This document shows, piece after piece, positions 1 through 10,737 of a stretch of 64,000 bases of DNA; position 1 is the stretch's first letter; every line of letters starts with the position of its first letter. This DNA comes from Micromonospora sp. FIMYZ51 (GTDB lineage: Bacteria; Actinomycetota; Actinomycetes; Mycobacteriales; Micromonosporaceae): assembly GCF_038246755.1 (NCBI RefSeq), contig NZ_CP134706.1, positions 806,001 to 870,000 on the forward strand, written 5' to 3'. The notes below the pieces were generated by a model. It searched no databases. It was not told the origin of the DNA and saw only the letters and a list, made by a program, of their open reading frames with translations. The position numbers and the translations under genes were made by a program.

Positions 1-676
1 TCCGGGCCGGCAGGTTCGCACCGGCCGTGCTCCGGTGCGCGGGCACCCCGCTGACCCGTACCCCGTGACTGCGGAACGTGCCGTCCGTCGCGGTGAAGAT
101 GCCTCGGCACCGTTGGGTCAGGCCGCCGCCGGAGCACTCCGTCACCACCGCCGTGCCCGGGGCGGCGTGTCCGACCGCGACCCAGAACGGGCTGGCGCTC
201 ACCCAGGCGAAGAAAGCCGCCGCCAGGCTCAACCCGATAAGCGAGGCGAGCCCCGGCAGCGGATCCGGCGGGTGGTTGCGCACCGCACGACGACGACGCG
301 CCCGCCGCACGCGGCGCCACCAACCGCCGGTGTCGCCGGTCGCCTCCGGCCGCACCGGCGTACCGTCCCAGTGCACCTCCTCGATGGGCGCCCAGAACGC
401 GTCGTCGTCCGGCGTACCGTCGTCGGGGGCGCAACGACCGCCGGGCGGTCGGACCGGGACCCGGCGGGGCAGCGCGTCGACCGGCGCGCCGGTGGTCGGT
501 TCCAGTTCGACCGCGGCGTGGTCCGGCCCGCCCGGCACCTCGCCGCCGGGCCCGGCCCGGGGGTGCGGCGGCGTCACCGGATGGGTACGCGCAGACGCGG
601 CCGACTCCGGCCGGGCCTCGGTGGGAAGGCCGTCCTCTGGGCCGCGGGCGGCTCTGCTGCCAGTCACGCGGTTCAT
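1..676 (-). CDS. single-pass membrane protein with Pro/acidic N-terminus, 3' end outside the window
   Basis: Open from an ATG at 676 (reverse strand) to the window edge with no stop, giving 225 codons. The first ~145 residues are rich in Pro, Asp, Glu and Arg (DDDAFWAPIEEVHWDG near the middle, then a basic patch RRARRRRAVRN). One hydrophobic segment follows (LASLIGLSLAAAFFAWVSA), then an extracytoplasmic stretch with a Cys pair (VVTECSGGGLTQRCRG). That is a cytoplasmic-tail plus single-helix layout. I recognise no named family; similar proteins are expected in Micromonosporaceae. It is divergent from metG, with 149 bp between the starts. No in-frame start was found upstream within 45 bp. Function unknown. 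Confidence 0.6.
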   Translation of the reverse strand, partial: MNRVTGSRAARGPEDGLPTEARPESAASARTHPVTPPHPRAGPGGEVPGGPDHAAVELEPTTGAPVDALPRRVPVRPPGGRCAPDDGTPDDDAFWAPIEEVHWDGTPVRPEATGDTGGWWRRVRRARRRRAVRNHPPDPLPGLASLIGLSLAAAFFAWVSASPFWVAVGHAAPGTAVVTECSGGGLTQRCRGIFTATDGTFRSHGVRVSGVPAHRSTAGANLPAR

Positions 677-825
677 TGGACACCGGCGAGAATGCCTGAC
701 CGGGCAGCTCAGGCAGCGTGTCGGCGACAAATCGGACCAGCGGGTCGGGTGGCGCGACCACCAGGTCGACCCGCCACCCGTATTGGTTCGCAGCCACCCG
801 AGGCGGGTCATTAGGCTTGCTGGTC

Positions 826-2628
826 ATGAGTCACGTTCTCGCGGCGGTCGCCTGGCCGTACGCCAACGGCCCGCGCCACATCGGCCACGTCTCCGGTTTC
901 GGCGTTCCCTCCGACGTCTTCGCTCGGTACATGCGGATGGCCGGCCACGACGTGCTCATGGTCTCCGGCACCGACGAGCACGGCACCCCGATCCAGGTGC
1001 AGGCCGACGCCGAGGGGCTCAAGCCGCGTGAACTGGCCGACCGGTACAACCGGGTGATCGTGGAGGACCTGCACGGCCTCGGCCTCTCCTACGACCTGTT
1101 CACCCGCACCACCACGCGCAACCACTACGCGGTGGTGCAGGAACTGTTCGAGGGGATGTACCGCAACGGCTACATCGTGCCGAAGACCACCATGGGCGCC
1201 ATCTCGCCGTCCACCGGCCGGACCCTGCCCGACCGGTACATCGAGGGCACCTGCCCGATCTGCGGCTACGACAGCGCCCGGGGCGACCAGTGCGACAACT
1301 GCGGCAACCAGCTCGACCCGATCGACCTGATCAACCCACGGTCGAAGATCAACGGCGAGACGCCGGAGTTCGTGGAGACCGAGCACTTCTTCCTCGACCT
1401 GCCCGCCCTGGCCGACGTCCTGCGACAGTGGCTGGGCACCCGGGAGGGTTGGCGCCCGAACGTGCTGCGGTTCTCCCGGAACCTGCTTGACGACCTGCAC
1501 CCCCGGGCCATCACCCGGGACCTGGAGTGGGGTGTGCCGATCCCGCTCGACGGCTGGCGCGAGCGCACCGACAAGCGGATCTACGTGTGGTTCGACGCGG
1601 TGATCGGCTACCTCTCCGCGTCCATCGAGTGGGCCCGCCGCTCCGGCGACCCGGAAGCCTGGCGCAAGTGGTGGTCCACCGACGGCGCGGGCAAGGACGC
1701 CCAGTCCTACTACTTCATGGGCAAGGACAACATCGTCTTCCACTCGGTGATCTGGCCGGCGCTGCTGGCCGGCTACTCCGGCGAGGGCAGCCGGGACGGG
1801 GAGCCGGGCCAGCTCGGGCGGCTCAACCTGCCGACCGAGGTGGTCTCCAGCGAGTTCCTGACCATGGAAGGGCGCAAGTTCTCCTCCTCCCGCCGGGTGG
1901 TCATCTACGTCCGGGACTTCCTTGAGCGCTACGACGCCGACGCCCTGCGCTACTTCATCGCGGTGGCCGGCCCGGAAAGCAACGACACCGACTTCACCTG
2001 GGCGGAATTCCTCCGGCGCAACAACGACGAGCTGGTCGCCGGCTGGGGCAACCTGGTCAACCGGTCGATCTCCATGGCGGCGAAGAACTTCGGCGAGATC
2101 CCGCCGATCGGCCCCGACGGGCTGACCGAGGCCGACCAGGCGCTGCTGGCCGTGGCCCGCGCCGGCTTCACCACGGTCGGTGACCTGATCGCCAACCACC
2201 GGCAGAAGCAGGCCATCGGCGAGGCCATGAAGGTGGTCGCCGAGGCCAACAAGTACCTCTCCGACCAGGCACCGTGGAAGCTCAAGGGCGAGGCGGACAA
2301 GCCCCGGATGGGCACCATCCTGCACGTCGCCCTCCAGGTGGTCAGCGACGCCAACACGCTGCTCACCCCGTTCCTGCCGCACTCCGCCCAGAAGGTGCAC
2401 GAGCTGCTCGGCGGCACCGGCGTACACGCGCCGATGCCGGTGATCGAGGAGGTCACCGACCTCGACGTCGGGCCGGGCTATCCGGTGCTGACCGGGGACT
2501 ACACCCAGGGCGCGCGGTGGGAGTCCGTACCCCTGGTGGTGGGTCGGGCGCTCGCGGCGCCCAAGCCGGTGTTCCGCAAGCTCGACCCCTCGATCGTCGA
2601 CGAGGAGTTGGCCCGGCTCGGCGGCTGA
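826..2628 (+). CDS. metG: methionyl-tRNA synthetase
   Basis: Charges tRNA-Met (class I aminoacyl-tRNA synthetase, cytoplasm), 600 residues. The HIGH signature is present as HIGH at residues 18-21 (after AWPYANGPR). The zinc-knuckle cysteines lie at about 143-162 (CPICGY, then CDNCGN), and the second ATP-binding motif is KFSSS at about 351-355, the usual variant of KMSKS. An open frame continues upstream to 718, but the ATG at 826 fits the family N-terminus ([15 protein letters not shown]), so the longer frame is rejected. The C-terminal tRNA-binding domain found in some MetRS is absent, as in other actinobacterial enzymes of this length. The gene is monocistronic, facing a strong terminator at 2642-2677. 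Confidence 0.97.
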   Translation: MSHVLAAVAWPYANGPRHIGHVSGFGVPSDVFARYMRMAGHDVLMVSGTDEHGTPIQVQADAEGLKPRELADRYNRVIVEDLHGLGLSYDLFTRTTTRNHYAVVQELFEGMYRNGYIVPKTTMGAISPSTGRTLPDRYIEGTCPICGYDSARGDQCDNCGNQLDPIDLINPRSKINGETPEFVETEHFFLDLPALADVLRQWLGTREGWRPNVLRFSRNLLDDLHPRAITRDLEWGVPIPLDGWRERTDKRIYVWFDAVIGYLSASIEWARRSGDPEAWRKWWSTDGAGKDAQSYYFMGKDNIVFHSVIWPALLAGYSGEGSRDGEPGQLGRLNLPTEVVSSEFLTMEGRKFSSSRRVVIYVRDFLERYDADALRYFIAVAGPESNDTDFTWAEFLRRNNDELVAGWGNLVNRSISMAAKNFGEIPPIGPDGLTEADQALLAVARAGFTTVGDLIANHRQKQAIGEAMKVVAEANKYLSDQAPWKLKGEADKPRMGTILHVALQVVSDANTLLTPFLPHSAQKVHELLGGTGVHAPMPVIEEVTDLDVGPGYPVLTGDYTQGARWESVPLVVGRALAAPKPVFRKLDPSIVDEELARLGG

Positions 2629-2641
2629 TCCCGCACCGGCC

Positions 2642-2677
2642 CGACGGGCGCGACCCCGGCGGAGGTCGCGCCCGTCG
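2642..2677. terminator. bidirectional hairpin between metG and the hydrolase gene
   Basis: Perfect 14-bp inverted repeat (CGACGGGCGCGACC at 2642-2655, complement at 2664-2677) with an 8-nt loop. It sits between the convergent stops of metG (2628) and the hydrolase (2729). There is no T-tract, as is common in high-GC actinobacteria. Confidence 0.75.
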
Positions 2678-2728
2678 CCCGTCTCAGCGGGACGATCCGT
2701 CAGCGGTACGGCTGCCGGCCGTGTCCGG

Positions 2729-3580
2729 TCAGGCCCGGGCCATCGCCGGCGACCCGATGAACTCCATGATCGCCCGGTTCACCTCGTCGGCGTTGGTCCA
2801 CGGGGTGCCGTGCGGAGCGCCCTTGAGGGTGACCAGTCGGCCGTCGGAGAGCATCGGCTGGAGCCGCTGACCGGTCTTCGGGTACGGCAGCACCATGTCC
2901 TTGTCGCCCTGCACGATCAGCACCGGCACGTCGATCCGCGACACGTCGCCCCGGAAGTCCTCGCCCCAAGCGTCCACGCAGTCGTGGGTGGCCTTCCCCG
3001 AGGCACGCGCGCCGATCTCCCAGTGCGCCCGGTACGCCTCCTCGCTGACCAGCTTGCCCTTGTTCTCGTCGTAGTTGAAGAAGGAGTTGCAGAACTGGGT
3101 CAGGTAGGCGAAGCGGTCGGCGAGAATCGCCTGCTTGAACCCTTCGAAAAGGTTCGCCTCCACGCCCTCCGGGTTGTCCGGAGCCTGCTTCAGGTACGGC
3201 GCCAGCGGCGCCAGCAGCACCGCCCGGTCCACCCGGTCCGAGCCGTACGCGCCCAGGTAGCGGGTCACCTCGCCGGTGCCCATCGAGTGGCCGACCAGGA
3301 TCGCGTTACGCAGGTCCAACTCCGTCATCAACACGTCGAGGTCGGCCGCGAAGGTGTCGTAGTCGTACCCCAACGCCGGCTGCGCCGAATTGCCGAAACC
3401 GCGCCGGTCGTACGTGATGACCCGGTACCCGGCCGCCAGCAGCGGACCCGAGATCTTCTCCCACGTCGCCCCGTTGAAAGGGAAGCCGTGGATCAACACG
3501 ATCGGCTGGCCGGAGCCGTGATCCTCGTAGTACAGGTCGATGGGCGCAGAGTTCTCCGTGCCGACGGTGATGAAGGGCAT
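2729..3580 (-). CDS. alpha/beta hydrolase, non-heme chloroperoxidase/esterase type
   Basis: Complete alpha/beta-hydrolase fold of about 283 residues. The oxyanion-hole motif HGFPFNG is at about residue 31, the nucleophile elbow GHSMG has Ser at about 99, the catalytic Asp candidate lies in VQGDKDMVLP near 226, and the His is in APHGTPW near 256. The overall pattern (MPFITVGTEN start, ITYDRRGFGNS, short cap) resembles the cofactor-free chloroperoxidase/arylesterase group, which usually acts as an esterase or perhydrolase; the substrate cannot be read from sequence. It has no signal peptide, so it should be cytoplasmic. The ATG at 3580 is preceded by a purine-rich GGAGG stretch. It lies just downstream of, and on the same strand as, the gene at 3632-4966. 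Confidence 0.85.
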   Translation of the reverse strand: MPFITVGTENSAPIDLYYEDHGSGQPIVLIHGFPFNGATWEKISGPLLAAGYRVITYDRRGFGNSAQPALGYDYDTFAADLDVLMTELDLRNAILVGHSMGTGEVTRYLGAYGSDRVDRAVLLAPLAPYLKQAPDNPEGVEANLFEGFKQAILADRFAYLTQFCNSFFNYDENKGKLVSEEAYRAHWEIGARASGKATHDCVDAWGEDFRGDVSRIDVPVLIVQGDKDMVLPYPKTGQRLQPMLSDGRLVTLKGAPHGTPWTNADEVNRAIMEFIGSPAMARA

Positions 3581-3631
3581 TACGTCCTCCTGTCCAAGGT
3601 GGGAGACCGAGCCTTCCCCGGCAGGCGCCCG

Positions 3632-4966
3632 TTATTCGTCACCGCTCCGGCCGTGGAGCGTCGGCACCGGCCCGCCGTCGAGCTCGTACGGCTGATCCAC
3701 GATCTGGTCGTCGACCACCTCGCCGCCGGGCGCCCAGGTCTCGTAGACGCCCCGTTCGTGGCACTGTGCCCCGGTAGCGGCCACCGCGTCCGGGTCCGGC
3801 CGGCGCAGCCGCAGCCGCAGCCAGCCCGACTCCTCCCGCAACACCAGGCAGGGCACGCCGCGCCAGGCCGCCAGCCGCAGCCGCCGACTCACCCCGTCGA
3901 CCGGGTACTGGGCGGCCCGGGTCAGCGCCAGCACCCGGAACCCGTCGGGCGGGTCCGCCACCGCCTCGTACTCGTCGCCCGCGTACCTGCCGACCAGACG
4001 GGTGGCGCAGGGCGCCTGACCGGTCGGCACGTACTCCTGCTCCGGCGACAGGCCGGGCACTGCGGCGAGCAGATGCCGCCACTGCGGGCCGACCATCCGC
4101 AGCCAGCCGCGTTGCTCGGCCTGGTAGACGTAGAGCACCACCTCCACCCCTTCCGCCGGATAGGCGAGCAGGGTGGCGTTCGCTGGCATGGGCAGATCGG
4201 CGAAGTCGCGGGTGACGAACTCGGGAATCAGGTGATTGCTGCTCGGCGTGAACCCGGTACCCAGCACCGCCGGCCCCACCCGGTCCCGCGGACCCAGCGC
4301 GGTCAGCCCCCGGTACGCCGACCCGGCCGGCATGTCGTAGTCACCGGGGTCGGCGGCCCGCCACCGCAGCGCGTACGTGACATCCGCGCCATCCCGGCCG
4401 CCGCCGTCCGTACGCAGCACAGTGGTGGCCGCCGGGGTACGCAGATGCGCCACGTCATGTTCCCGGTAACAGAATCCGTGCGGCAACCAACCCCGTACAT
4501 AACCGGCGAGTTGCCGGGCGGAGAGCACCTTCACCATCCGCGTGCCGCGCCGTACGGTCGCCGAGGCGCGGACCGTGGCGATCAGCGGATCATCCGCCGC
4601 CCCGGGCTGCTGAGCGAGCCGGTGCACCGCCGACCAGCCGCGCTCCCGGTGCAGCGGCACCAGCAGCGGTGCCTCCGCCGGCTCGGCCGACCGGGTCGCG
4701 CCGTGCACGGCGGTGACCTCGGTGACGTGCACGAACCGTCGCCATCCGAGCGCCGAGGCGGGCCGGGGCGCCCACTCGAAACCGGGTGCCTCGGTCGCGC
4801 TGAACAACTCGTACGCCGCGCCTCGGGCGATCTCCTCGGCTGGATAGACGGCACCTGCGTACGCCACCCGCAGACCCGTACGCTGCGCGGTGCTCTCGGC
4901 CTGACCGGTGACGTTCACGCGGTCGGGCCGCCGCGCCGAACGCTCACGGCTGCATTCCGATCTCAC
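3632..4966 (-). CDS. conserved hypothetical protein
   Basis: I do not recognise a family. The product is about 444 residues from a GTG at 4966; a second in-frame GTG at 4918 (start VNVTGQ) gives 428 residues and is equally plausible, as neither has a convincing ribosome-binding site. The protein is soluble, without signal peptide or membrane segments. Trp-rich stretches recur (GWLRMVGPQWRHLL, SGWLRLRLRRPD, GVYETWAPGGEV), which suggests a beta-rich fold with internal repeats of about 90 residues; this is inference. Codon use matches its neighbours. It is divergent from tatD across about 120 bp. Confidence 0.7.
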   Translation of the reverse strand: MRSECSRERSARRPDRVNVTGQAESTAQRTGLRVAYAGAVYPAEEIARGAAYELFSATEAPGFEWAPRPASALGWRRFVHVTEVTAVHGATRSAEPAEAPLLVPLHRERGWSAVHRLAQQPGAADDPLIATVRASATVRRGTRMVKVLSARQLAGYVRGWLPHGFCYREHDVAHLRTPAATTVLRTDGGGRDGADVTYALRWRAADPGDYDMPAGSAYRGLTALGPRDRVGPAVLGTGFTPSSNHLIPEFVTRDFADLPMPANATLLAYPAEGVEVVLYVYQAEQRGWLRMVGPQWRHLLAAVPGLSPEQEYVPTGQAPCATRLVGRYAGDEYEAVADPPDGFRVLALTRAAQYPVDGVSRRLRLAAWRGVPCLVLREESGWLRLRLRRPDPDAVAATGAQCHERGVYETWAPGGEVVDDQIVDQPYELDGGPVPTLHGRSGDE

Positions 4967-5086
4967 TCATGCCCTCACCCCATCCCTCGCATCCCCCGGA
5001 GCGACGGTAGGGCCGGCCGGCGTGGACGGGGTGAACACCGGGTGGCGGCCGGGTGGATTCGGCCCGTGTGTGATGCTGTCGGGGAG

Positions 5087-5977
5087 ATGAGCGAGCCGAC
5101 CGAGTCCCGCAGCCAGCGCGCGGCACGCCGCGCCGGTGAGTTCCCACCCGCACCCGAGCCGCTGCCGCAGCCGGTGCTGGACAGCCACACCCACCTGGAC
5201 ATCACCGTCAGCGAGGCGGGCGTACCGGCGGGCAGCGCCGCCACCGATCCGGTCGCGGCGGCGATCGACGTGGCTGCCATGGTCGGCGTCGACCGGCTGG
5301 TGCAGGTCGGCGTCGACGTCGACTCCTCCCGGTGGGGCGCCGAACTGGCCGACCGGCATGCCGCGGTGCTGGCCACCGTGGCGCTGCATCCCAACGAGGC
5401 ACCCCGGCTGCCCGACCTCGACGCCGCCCTGCGCCAGATCGAGGCGCTGGCCGCCCGGGACCGGGTACGCGGCATCGGCGAGACCGGCATGGACTTCTAC
5501 CGCACCCGCGACGACGGTCGCGCCGCGCAGGAGGAGAGCTTCCGGGCACACATCGCCATCGCCAAGCGGTACGGCAAGACCCTGGTCATCCACGACCGGG
5601 ACGCGCACGCGGACGTGCTGCGCATCCTGGACGACGAGGGCGCACCGGAGACCGTGGTGCTGCACTGCTTCTCCGGCGACGCCGAGTTCGCCGCCGAGTG
5701 CGTCCGCCGGGGCTACCTGCTCAGCTTCGCCGGCACGGTCACCTTCGCCAGCGCCGGGGCACTGCGCGAGGCCGCCGCGCTGACGCCGCTCGACCAGATC
5801 CTGGTGGAAACCGACGCGCCGTACCTCACCCCGATGCCACACCGGGGGCGGCCGAACGCGTCCTATCTCATTCCGCTCACCGTCCGGGCCCTGGCCGCCA
5901 CCACCGGTGCCGACCTCGACGAACTCTGCGCGGCCATCTCCGCCACCGGCGAACGCGCCTTCGGCCCCTGGCGCTGA
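5087..5977 (+). CDS. tatD: TatD-family metal-dependent DNase
   Basis: Amidohydrolase-fold nuclease (3'-5' exonuclease and DNA-repair or turnover role in characterised homologues), 296 residues from ATG 5087. Metal ligands are visible in order: HTHLD near residue 36, the Glu of GETGMDF, the His of VIHDRDAHAD, HCFSG, and the terminal ETDAPYLTP. About 30 residues precede the first metal motif, a common actinobacterial extension. The locus order metG-tatD-rsmA-ispE is the classic actinobacterial one, although two minus-strand genes interrupt it here. No rpfB follows. Confidence 0.93.
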   Translation: MSEPTESRSQRAARRAGEFPPAPEPLPQPVLDSHTHLDITVSEAGVPAGSAATDPVAAAIDVAAMVGVDRLVQVGVDVDSSRWGAELADRHAAVLATVALHPNEAPRLPDLDAALRQIEALAARDRVRGIGETGMDFYRTRDDGRAAQEESFRAHIAIAKRYGKTLVIHDRDAHADVLRILDDEGAPETVVLHCFSGDAEFAAECVRRGYLLSFAGTVTFASAGALREAAALTPLDQILVETDAPYLTPMPHRGRPNASYLIPLTVRALAATTGADLDELCAAISATGERAFGPWR

Positions 5978-5980
5978 ACC

Positions 5981-6075
5981 CGCCCGGCGCAGCGTTCCTT
6001 CCGTTCCCTGCCGCGGAGCCGCCCGGCGCAGCGTTCCTTCCGTTCCCGGGCGCGGAACCGCCCGGCGCAGCGGAG
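5981..6075. repeat. 39-bp direct tandem repeat, two and a half copies
   Basis: Copies begin at 5981, 6020 and 6059, each opening CGCCCGGCGCAG followed by CGTTCCTTCCGTTCC in the first two; the third is truncated. The period of 39 bp is divisible by three and the repeat follows the tatD stop directly. Confidence 0.85.
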
Positions 6076-6076
6076 T

Positions 6077-6127
6077 GTTAATAAGGGGCCCTTCCTCTGC
6101 CGGAGGCGTTAATAGGGGGCCCTTCCT
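6077..6127. repeat. paired GTTAATAAGGGGCCC element
   Basis: Two 20-bp direct copies at 6077-6096 and 6108-6127 differ by one base (GTTAATAAGGGGCCCTTCCT and GTTAATAGGGGGCCCTTCCT). They are spaced 31 bp and end 19 bp before rsmA. From memory, this word is a frequent intergenic repeat in Micromonospora and Salinispora. Confidence 0.8.
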
Positions 6128-6146
6128 TTAGCCGTAGGCTGTCGGG

Positions 6147-7019
6147 ATGGCCGTTGATCTGCTCGGGCCGGCGGAGATCCGGGACCTCGCCGCCCGGCTC
6201 GGTGTCGCCCCCACCAAGAAGCTCGGCCAGAATTTCGTGCACGATCCGAACACCGTGCGCCGGATCGTCGCCACCGCCGGGCTCTCCGGCGACGACGTGG
6301 CGCTGGAGGTGGGACCCGGGCTCGGCTCGCTCACCCTCGGGCTGTTGTCGGCCGCCGCCCACGTGCACGCCGTGGAGATCGATGCGGCGCTGGCCGGCGC
6401 GCTGCCCGACACCGCCGCCCGGCGCGCCGGCCCGGCCGCCGCCCGGCTCACCGTGCACCACGCCGACGCGCTGCGGATCACCGCCGCCGAGCTGGCCGAC
6501 CCGGCGCCCACCGCGCTGGTCGCGAACCTGCCCTACAACGTCGCCGTGCCGGTGGTGCTGCACCTGCTCGCCGAGCTGCCCAGCCTCCGGCACGGGCTGG
6601 TGATGGTGCAGAAGGAGGTCGCCGACCGGCTCGTCGCCGGCCCCGGCTCCAAGGTGTACGGCGTACCGTCGGTCAAGCTTGCCTGGTACTCGCATGCCCG
6701 CGCCGCCGGCAAGGTGCCACCTAACGTGTTCTGGCCGGTGCCCAACGTCGACTCTGGTCTGGTCGCCTTCACCCGCCGCGACCCGCCCCGCACGGACGTG
6801 TCCCGGAAACAGGTGTTCGCCGTGGTGGACGCCGCCTTTGCGCAGCGCCGCAAGACGCTGCGCGCCGCCCTGGCCGGTTGGGCCGGCGGTGCCGACCGGG
6901 CCGCCACGGCGCTCACCGCCGCCGGCATCGACCCCGGCGCACGCGGCGAGTCACTCACCGTGGAGCAGTTCGCCGCCGTCGCCGCGTCGGCTCCGGGCGC
7001 GACCGTCGCCGCGCAGTAG
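6147..7019 (+). CDS. rsmA: 16S rRNA dimethyladenosine transferase
   Basis: Dimethylates two adjacent adenines in the 3' hairpin of 16S rRNA (KsgA), 290 residues. It has the SAM-binding glycine motif ([14 protein letters not shown], about 50-63), the N6-adenine methyltransferase NLPYNVAVP motif at about 131, and the N-terminal [10 protein letters not shown] block typical of RsmA. The ATG at 6147 is placed just after the paired GGGGCCC repeat. The next gene is ispE, 145 bp downstream, the conserved rsmA-ispE pair of actinobacteria. Confidence 0.96.
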   Translation: MAVDLLGPAEIRDLAARLGVAPTKKLGQNFVHDPNTVRRIVATAGLSGDDVALEVGPGLGSLTLGLLSAAAHVHAVEIDAALAGALPDTAARRAGPAAARLTVHHADALRITAAELADPAPTALVANLPYNVAVPVVLHLLAELPSLRHGLVMVQKEVADRLVAGPGSKVYGVPSVKLAWYSHARAAGKVPPNVFWPVPNVDSGLVAFTRRDPPRTDVSRKQVFAVVDAAFAQRRKTLRAALAGWAGGADRAATALTAAGIDPGARGESLTVEQFAAVAASAPGATVAAQ

Positions 7020-7117
7020 GCTGACGCCGTGCGGGCAGAAACCCGCGCACCTGTACGCGTACGACCTCGTCGACGGCCGGAGCGAGCCGGTCGCCGACCC
7101 CCGCCGAGGAGCTGATC

Positions 7118-7168
7118 GTGACCAAGCCGTTTGACGTCCGGCTGCGCGTCTGGGACATCACCCCGTGA
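7118..7168 (+). CDS. possible 16-codon leader ORF upstream of ispE
   Basis: GTG at 7118 is preceded by GAGGAG six nucleotides upstream, a better ribosome-binding site than ispE itself has. It encodes VTKPFDVRLRVWDITP and ends in TGA at 7166-7168. The stop overlaps the ispE GTG (7165) as GTGA, the arrangement used for translational coupling. It is too short to judge by codon statistics. It could be a leader peptide that delivers ribosomes to ispE, or chance. Confidence 0.35.
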   Translation: MTKPFDVRLRVWDITP

Positions 7169-8112
7169 CCGAGGCATGGCGACCGGAGGACGACGAGCCG
7201 CGTGGGGCCAGCGGACCGGTGCGCGTGAAGGTACCCGCCAAGGTCAACCTGCACCTGGGGGTCGGCCCGTTGCGCCGGGACGGCTATCACGAGCTGAACA
7301 CCGTCTATCACGCGATCTCGATCTACGACGAGCTGACCGCGCGGCGGGGCGACACGCTCACCCTCACCATGGAGGGCGAGGGCACCGGAGAACTCGCCCT
7401 GGACGACTCCAATCTGGTCATCCGGGCCGCCCACGCCCTCGCCGGATACGCCGGCGTGATGCCGCACGCCCGGCTGCACCTGCGTAAGCAGATCCCGCTC
7501 GCCGGTGGGCTCGCCGGTGGTAGCGCCGACGCCGCCGCCGCCCTGGTCGCCTGCGACGCGCTCTGGGGCACCGGACTGTCCCGGGACGAGTTGGCCGTCA
7601 TCGCCGCCGACCTCGGCTCGGACGTGCCCTTCCTGATCCATGGCGGCACCGCCCTGGGCACCGGCCGGGGCGAGGCGGTCAGCCCGGTCCTGGCCCGCCC
7701 CACCTCCTGGCACTGGGTGGTCGCCATCGCCGACGGCGGCCTGTCCACCCCACAGGCTTACCGCGAACTGGATCGGCTGCGCGAGACCGGCGCCGCCGGA
7801 CCGGCGCTGGGCAGCACCGACGCCCTGCTCGCCGCCCTGCGGCAGCGCGATCCCCGGGTACTCGCCCCCACCCTCGGCAACGATCTACAGGACGCCGCGC
7901 TGGCCATGCGTCCCGCGCTGGCGGCCACCCTCAAGGCCGGCGAGGCGGCCGGGGCACTCGCCGGCATCGTCTCCGGCTCCGGACCGACCTGCGTCTTCCT
8001 CACCGCCGATGCCGCCGACGCCGTACGCGTCGCCGCCGAACTGGAAGCCGCCGAGGTGTGCCGGCAGGCCCGTACCGCCCACGGCCCGGTGCCCGGCGCC
8101 CGGATCACCTGA
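7165..8112 (+). CDS. ispE: 4-diphosphocytidyl-2-C-methyl-D-erythritol kinase
   Basis: MEP (non-mevalonate) isoprenoid pathway kinase that phosphorylates CDP-methylerythritol at the 2-hydroxyl. GHMP kinase of 315 residues with the N-terminal KVPAKVNLHLGVG block, the phosphate-binding PLAGGLAGGSADAAAAL loop at about 112-128, and the C-terminal glycine motif GIVSGSGPTCVFL. The GTG start at 7165 overlaps the stop of a possible short leader ORF. Its own upstream region lacks a clear ribosome-binding site outside that ORF. Confidence 0.95.
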   Translation: MTEAWRPEDDEPRGASGPVRVKVPAKVNLHLGVGPLRRDGYHELNTVYHAISIYDELTARRGDTLTLTMEGEGTGELALDDSNLVIRAAHALAGYAGVMPHARLHLRKQIPLAGGLAGGSADAAAALVACDALWGTGLSRDELAVIAADLGSDVPFLIHGGTALGTGRGEAVSPVLARPTSWHWVVAIADGGLSTPQAYRELDRLRETGAAGPALGSTDALLAALRQRDPRVLAPTLGNDLQDAALAMRPALAATLKAGEAAGALAGIVSGSGPTCVFLTADAADAVRVAAELEAAEVCRQARTAHGPVPGARIT

Positions 8113-8237
8113 CCGACGGCCGACCGGGTCCCGGCACGGACGCCTTCGGGCGCGCCCGGCGCTCCGCGTACGCTGGAGGTCCAGGCGTCCCCAGGTGCCC
8201 GTCGGCACCGGGACGCCTTGATCATGGAAGGTGGGGC

Positions 8238-10043
<1,806 letters not shown>

Positions 10044-10168
10044 CTGCGGCCCGGGGCCGGCCCGCGACGCCACGACCTGCGGGCGCCCGGGACCCGTGTG
10101 CGGCGTCATATCGCGGGGTACGGGAGAATCGGCGTCGACCCTCACCCAACGGCGTTGGAGACACAGAC

Positions 10169-10621
10169 ATGCATACCCCCGTCAACCACCCCGCGCAGCC
10201 GATCTACCGGGCGATCGGCGGGCTGACCGGTCTGTACCTGGTGGTCTTCGGTGTGCTCGGTTTCTTCGCCAGCAGCGGCGAGTCCTTCCTCGGCCGGGGC
10301 GACACCCAGGTCCTGGGCCAGGGCACGAACCTCGGCTTCTCGCTGTTGAGCGTCGTCCTGGGCGCCATCGTGCTGGCCGGCACGGTGATCGGCCGCAACC
10401 TCGACGTGCTGATCAACCAGTGGACGGCGTACCTGATCATGGTGGTCAGTCTGGCCGGGCTCGCCTTCATCCGGACCGAGGCCAACATCTTCAACCTCAG
10501 CGTCGCCACGGTCATCGTGCTGATGGTGGCCAGCCTGGTGCTGCTGCTGGCCGGCATGTACGGCAAGGTCGGCAGCGACGACGAGCACGAGGCGTGGAAG
10601 AAGGCTCGGCTCGTCCTCTGA
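10169..10621 (+). CDS. DUF4383 integral membrane protein, copy 1
   Basis: 150 residues with four predicted helices (for example LTGLYLVVFGVLGFFA, LGFSLLSVVLGAIVLAG, WTAYLIMVVSLAGLAFI, VATVIVLMVASLVLLLAG). The N-terminal motif HTPVNHPAQPIYRAIGG is shared with the next gene (HFPVNHPARPIYRALAG), marking both as DUF4383 proteins, a family of unknown function common in actinobacteria. A 16-bp palindrome follows the gene. Confidence 0.85.
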   Translation: MHTPVNHPAQPIYRAIGGLTGLYLVVFGVLGFFASSGESFLGRGDTQVLGQGTNLGFSLLSVVLGAIVLAGTVIGRNLDVLINQWTAYLIMVVSLAGLAFIRTEANIFNLSVATVIVLMVASLVLLLAGMYGKVGSDDEHEAWKKARLVL

Positions 10622-10638
10622 AGGGTCTGCTCCGGTTT

Positions 10639-10677
10639 GGGTTTTCGCCGGAGCCCGACCCGCTCCGGCGAAAACCC
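10639..10677. terminator. 16-bp perfect inverted repeat between the DUF4383 genes
   Basis: GGGTTTTCGCCGGAGC at 10639-10654 is matched by its exact complement at 10662-10677 with a 7-nt loop. It is probably a terminator for the first DUF4383 gene or one of the dispersed palindromic repeats; there is no T-tract. Confidence 0.65.
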
Positions 10678-10737
10678 GTCGTGGCACCGCACCGTGCGGG
10701 ACAATTGTGGTGATTGTTCCTGTCGCGTGGAGGAGCC

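Noticed and set aside
35..1031. Plus-strand frames at the left edge
   Set aside because: Arg/Pro/Thr-rich shadows of the reverse-strand membrane-protein gene and the metG 5' end.
811..2427. A 538-codon frame antisense to metG
   Set aside because: Shadow frame; metG carries all catalytic motifs on the other strand.
2810..5086. Upstream extension of the tatD frame
   Set aside because: The extension is antisense to two minus-strand genes; the family N-terminus and the first ATG at 5087 set the true start.
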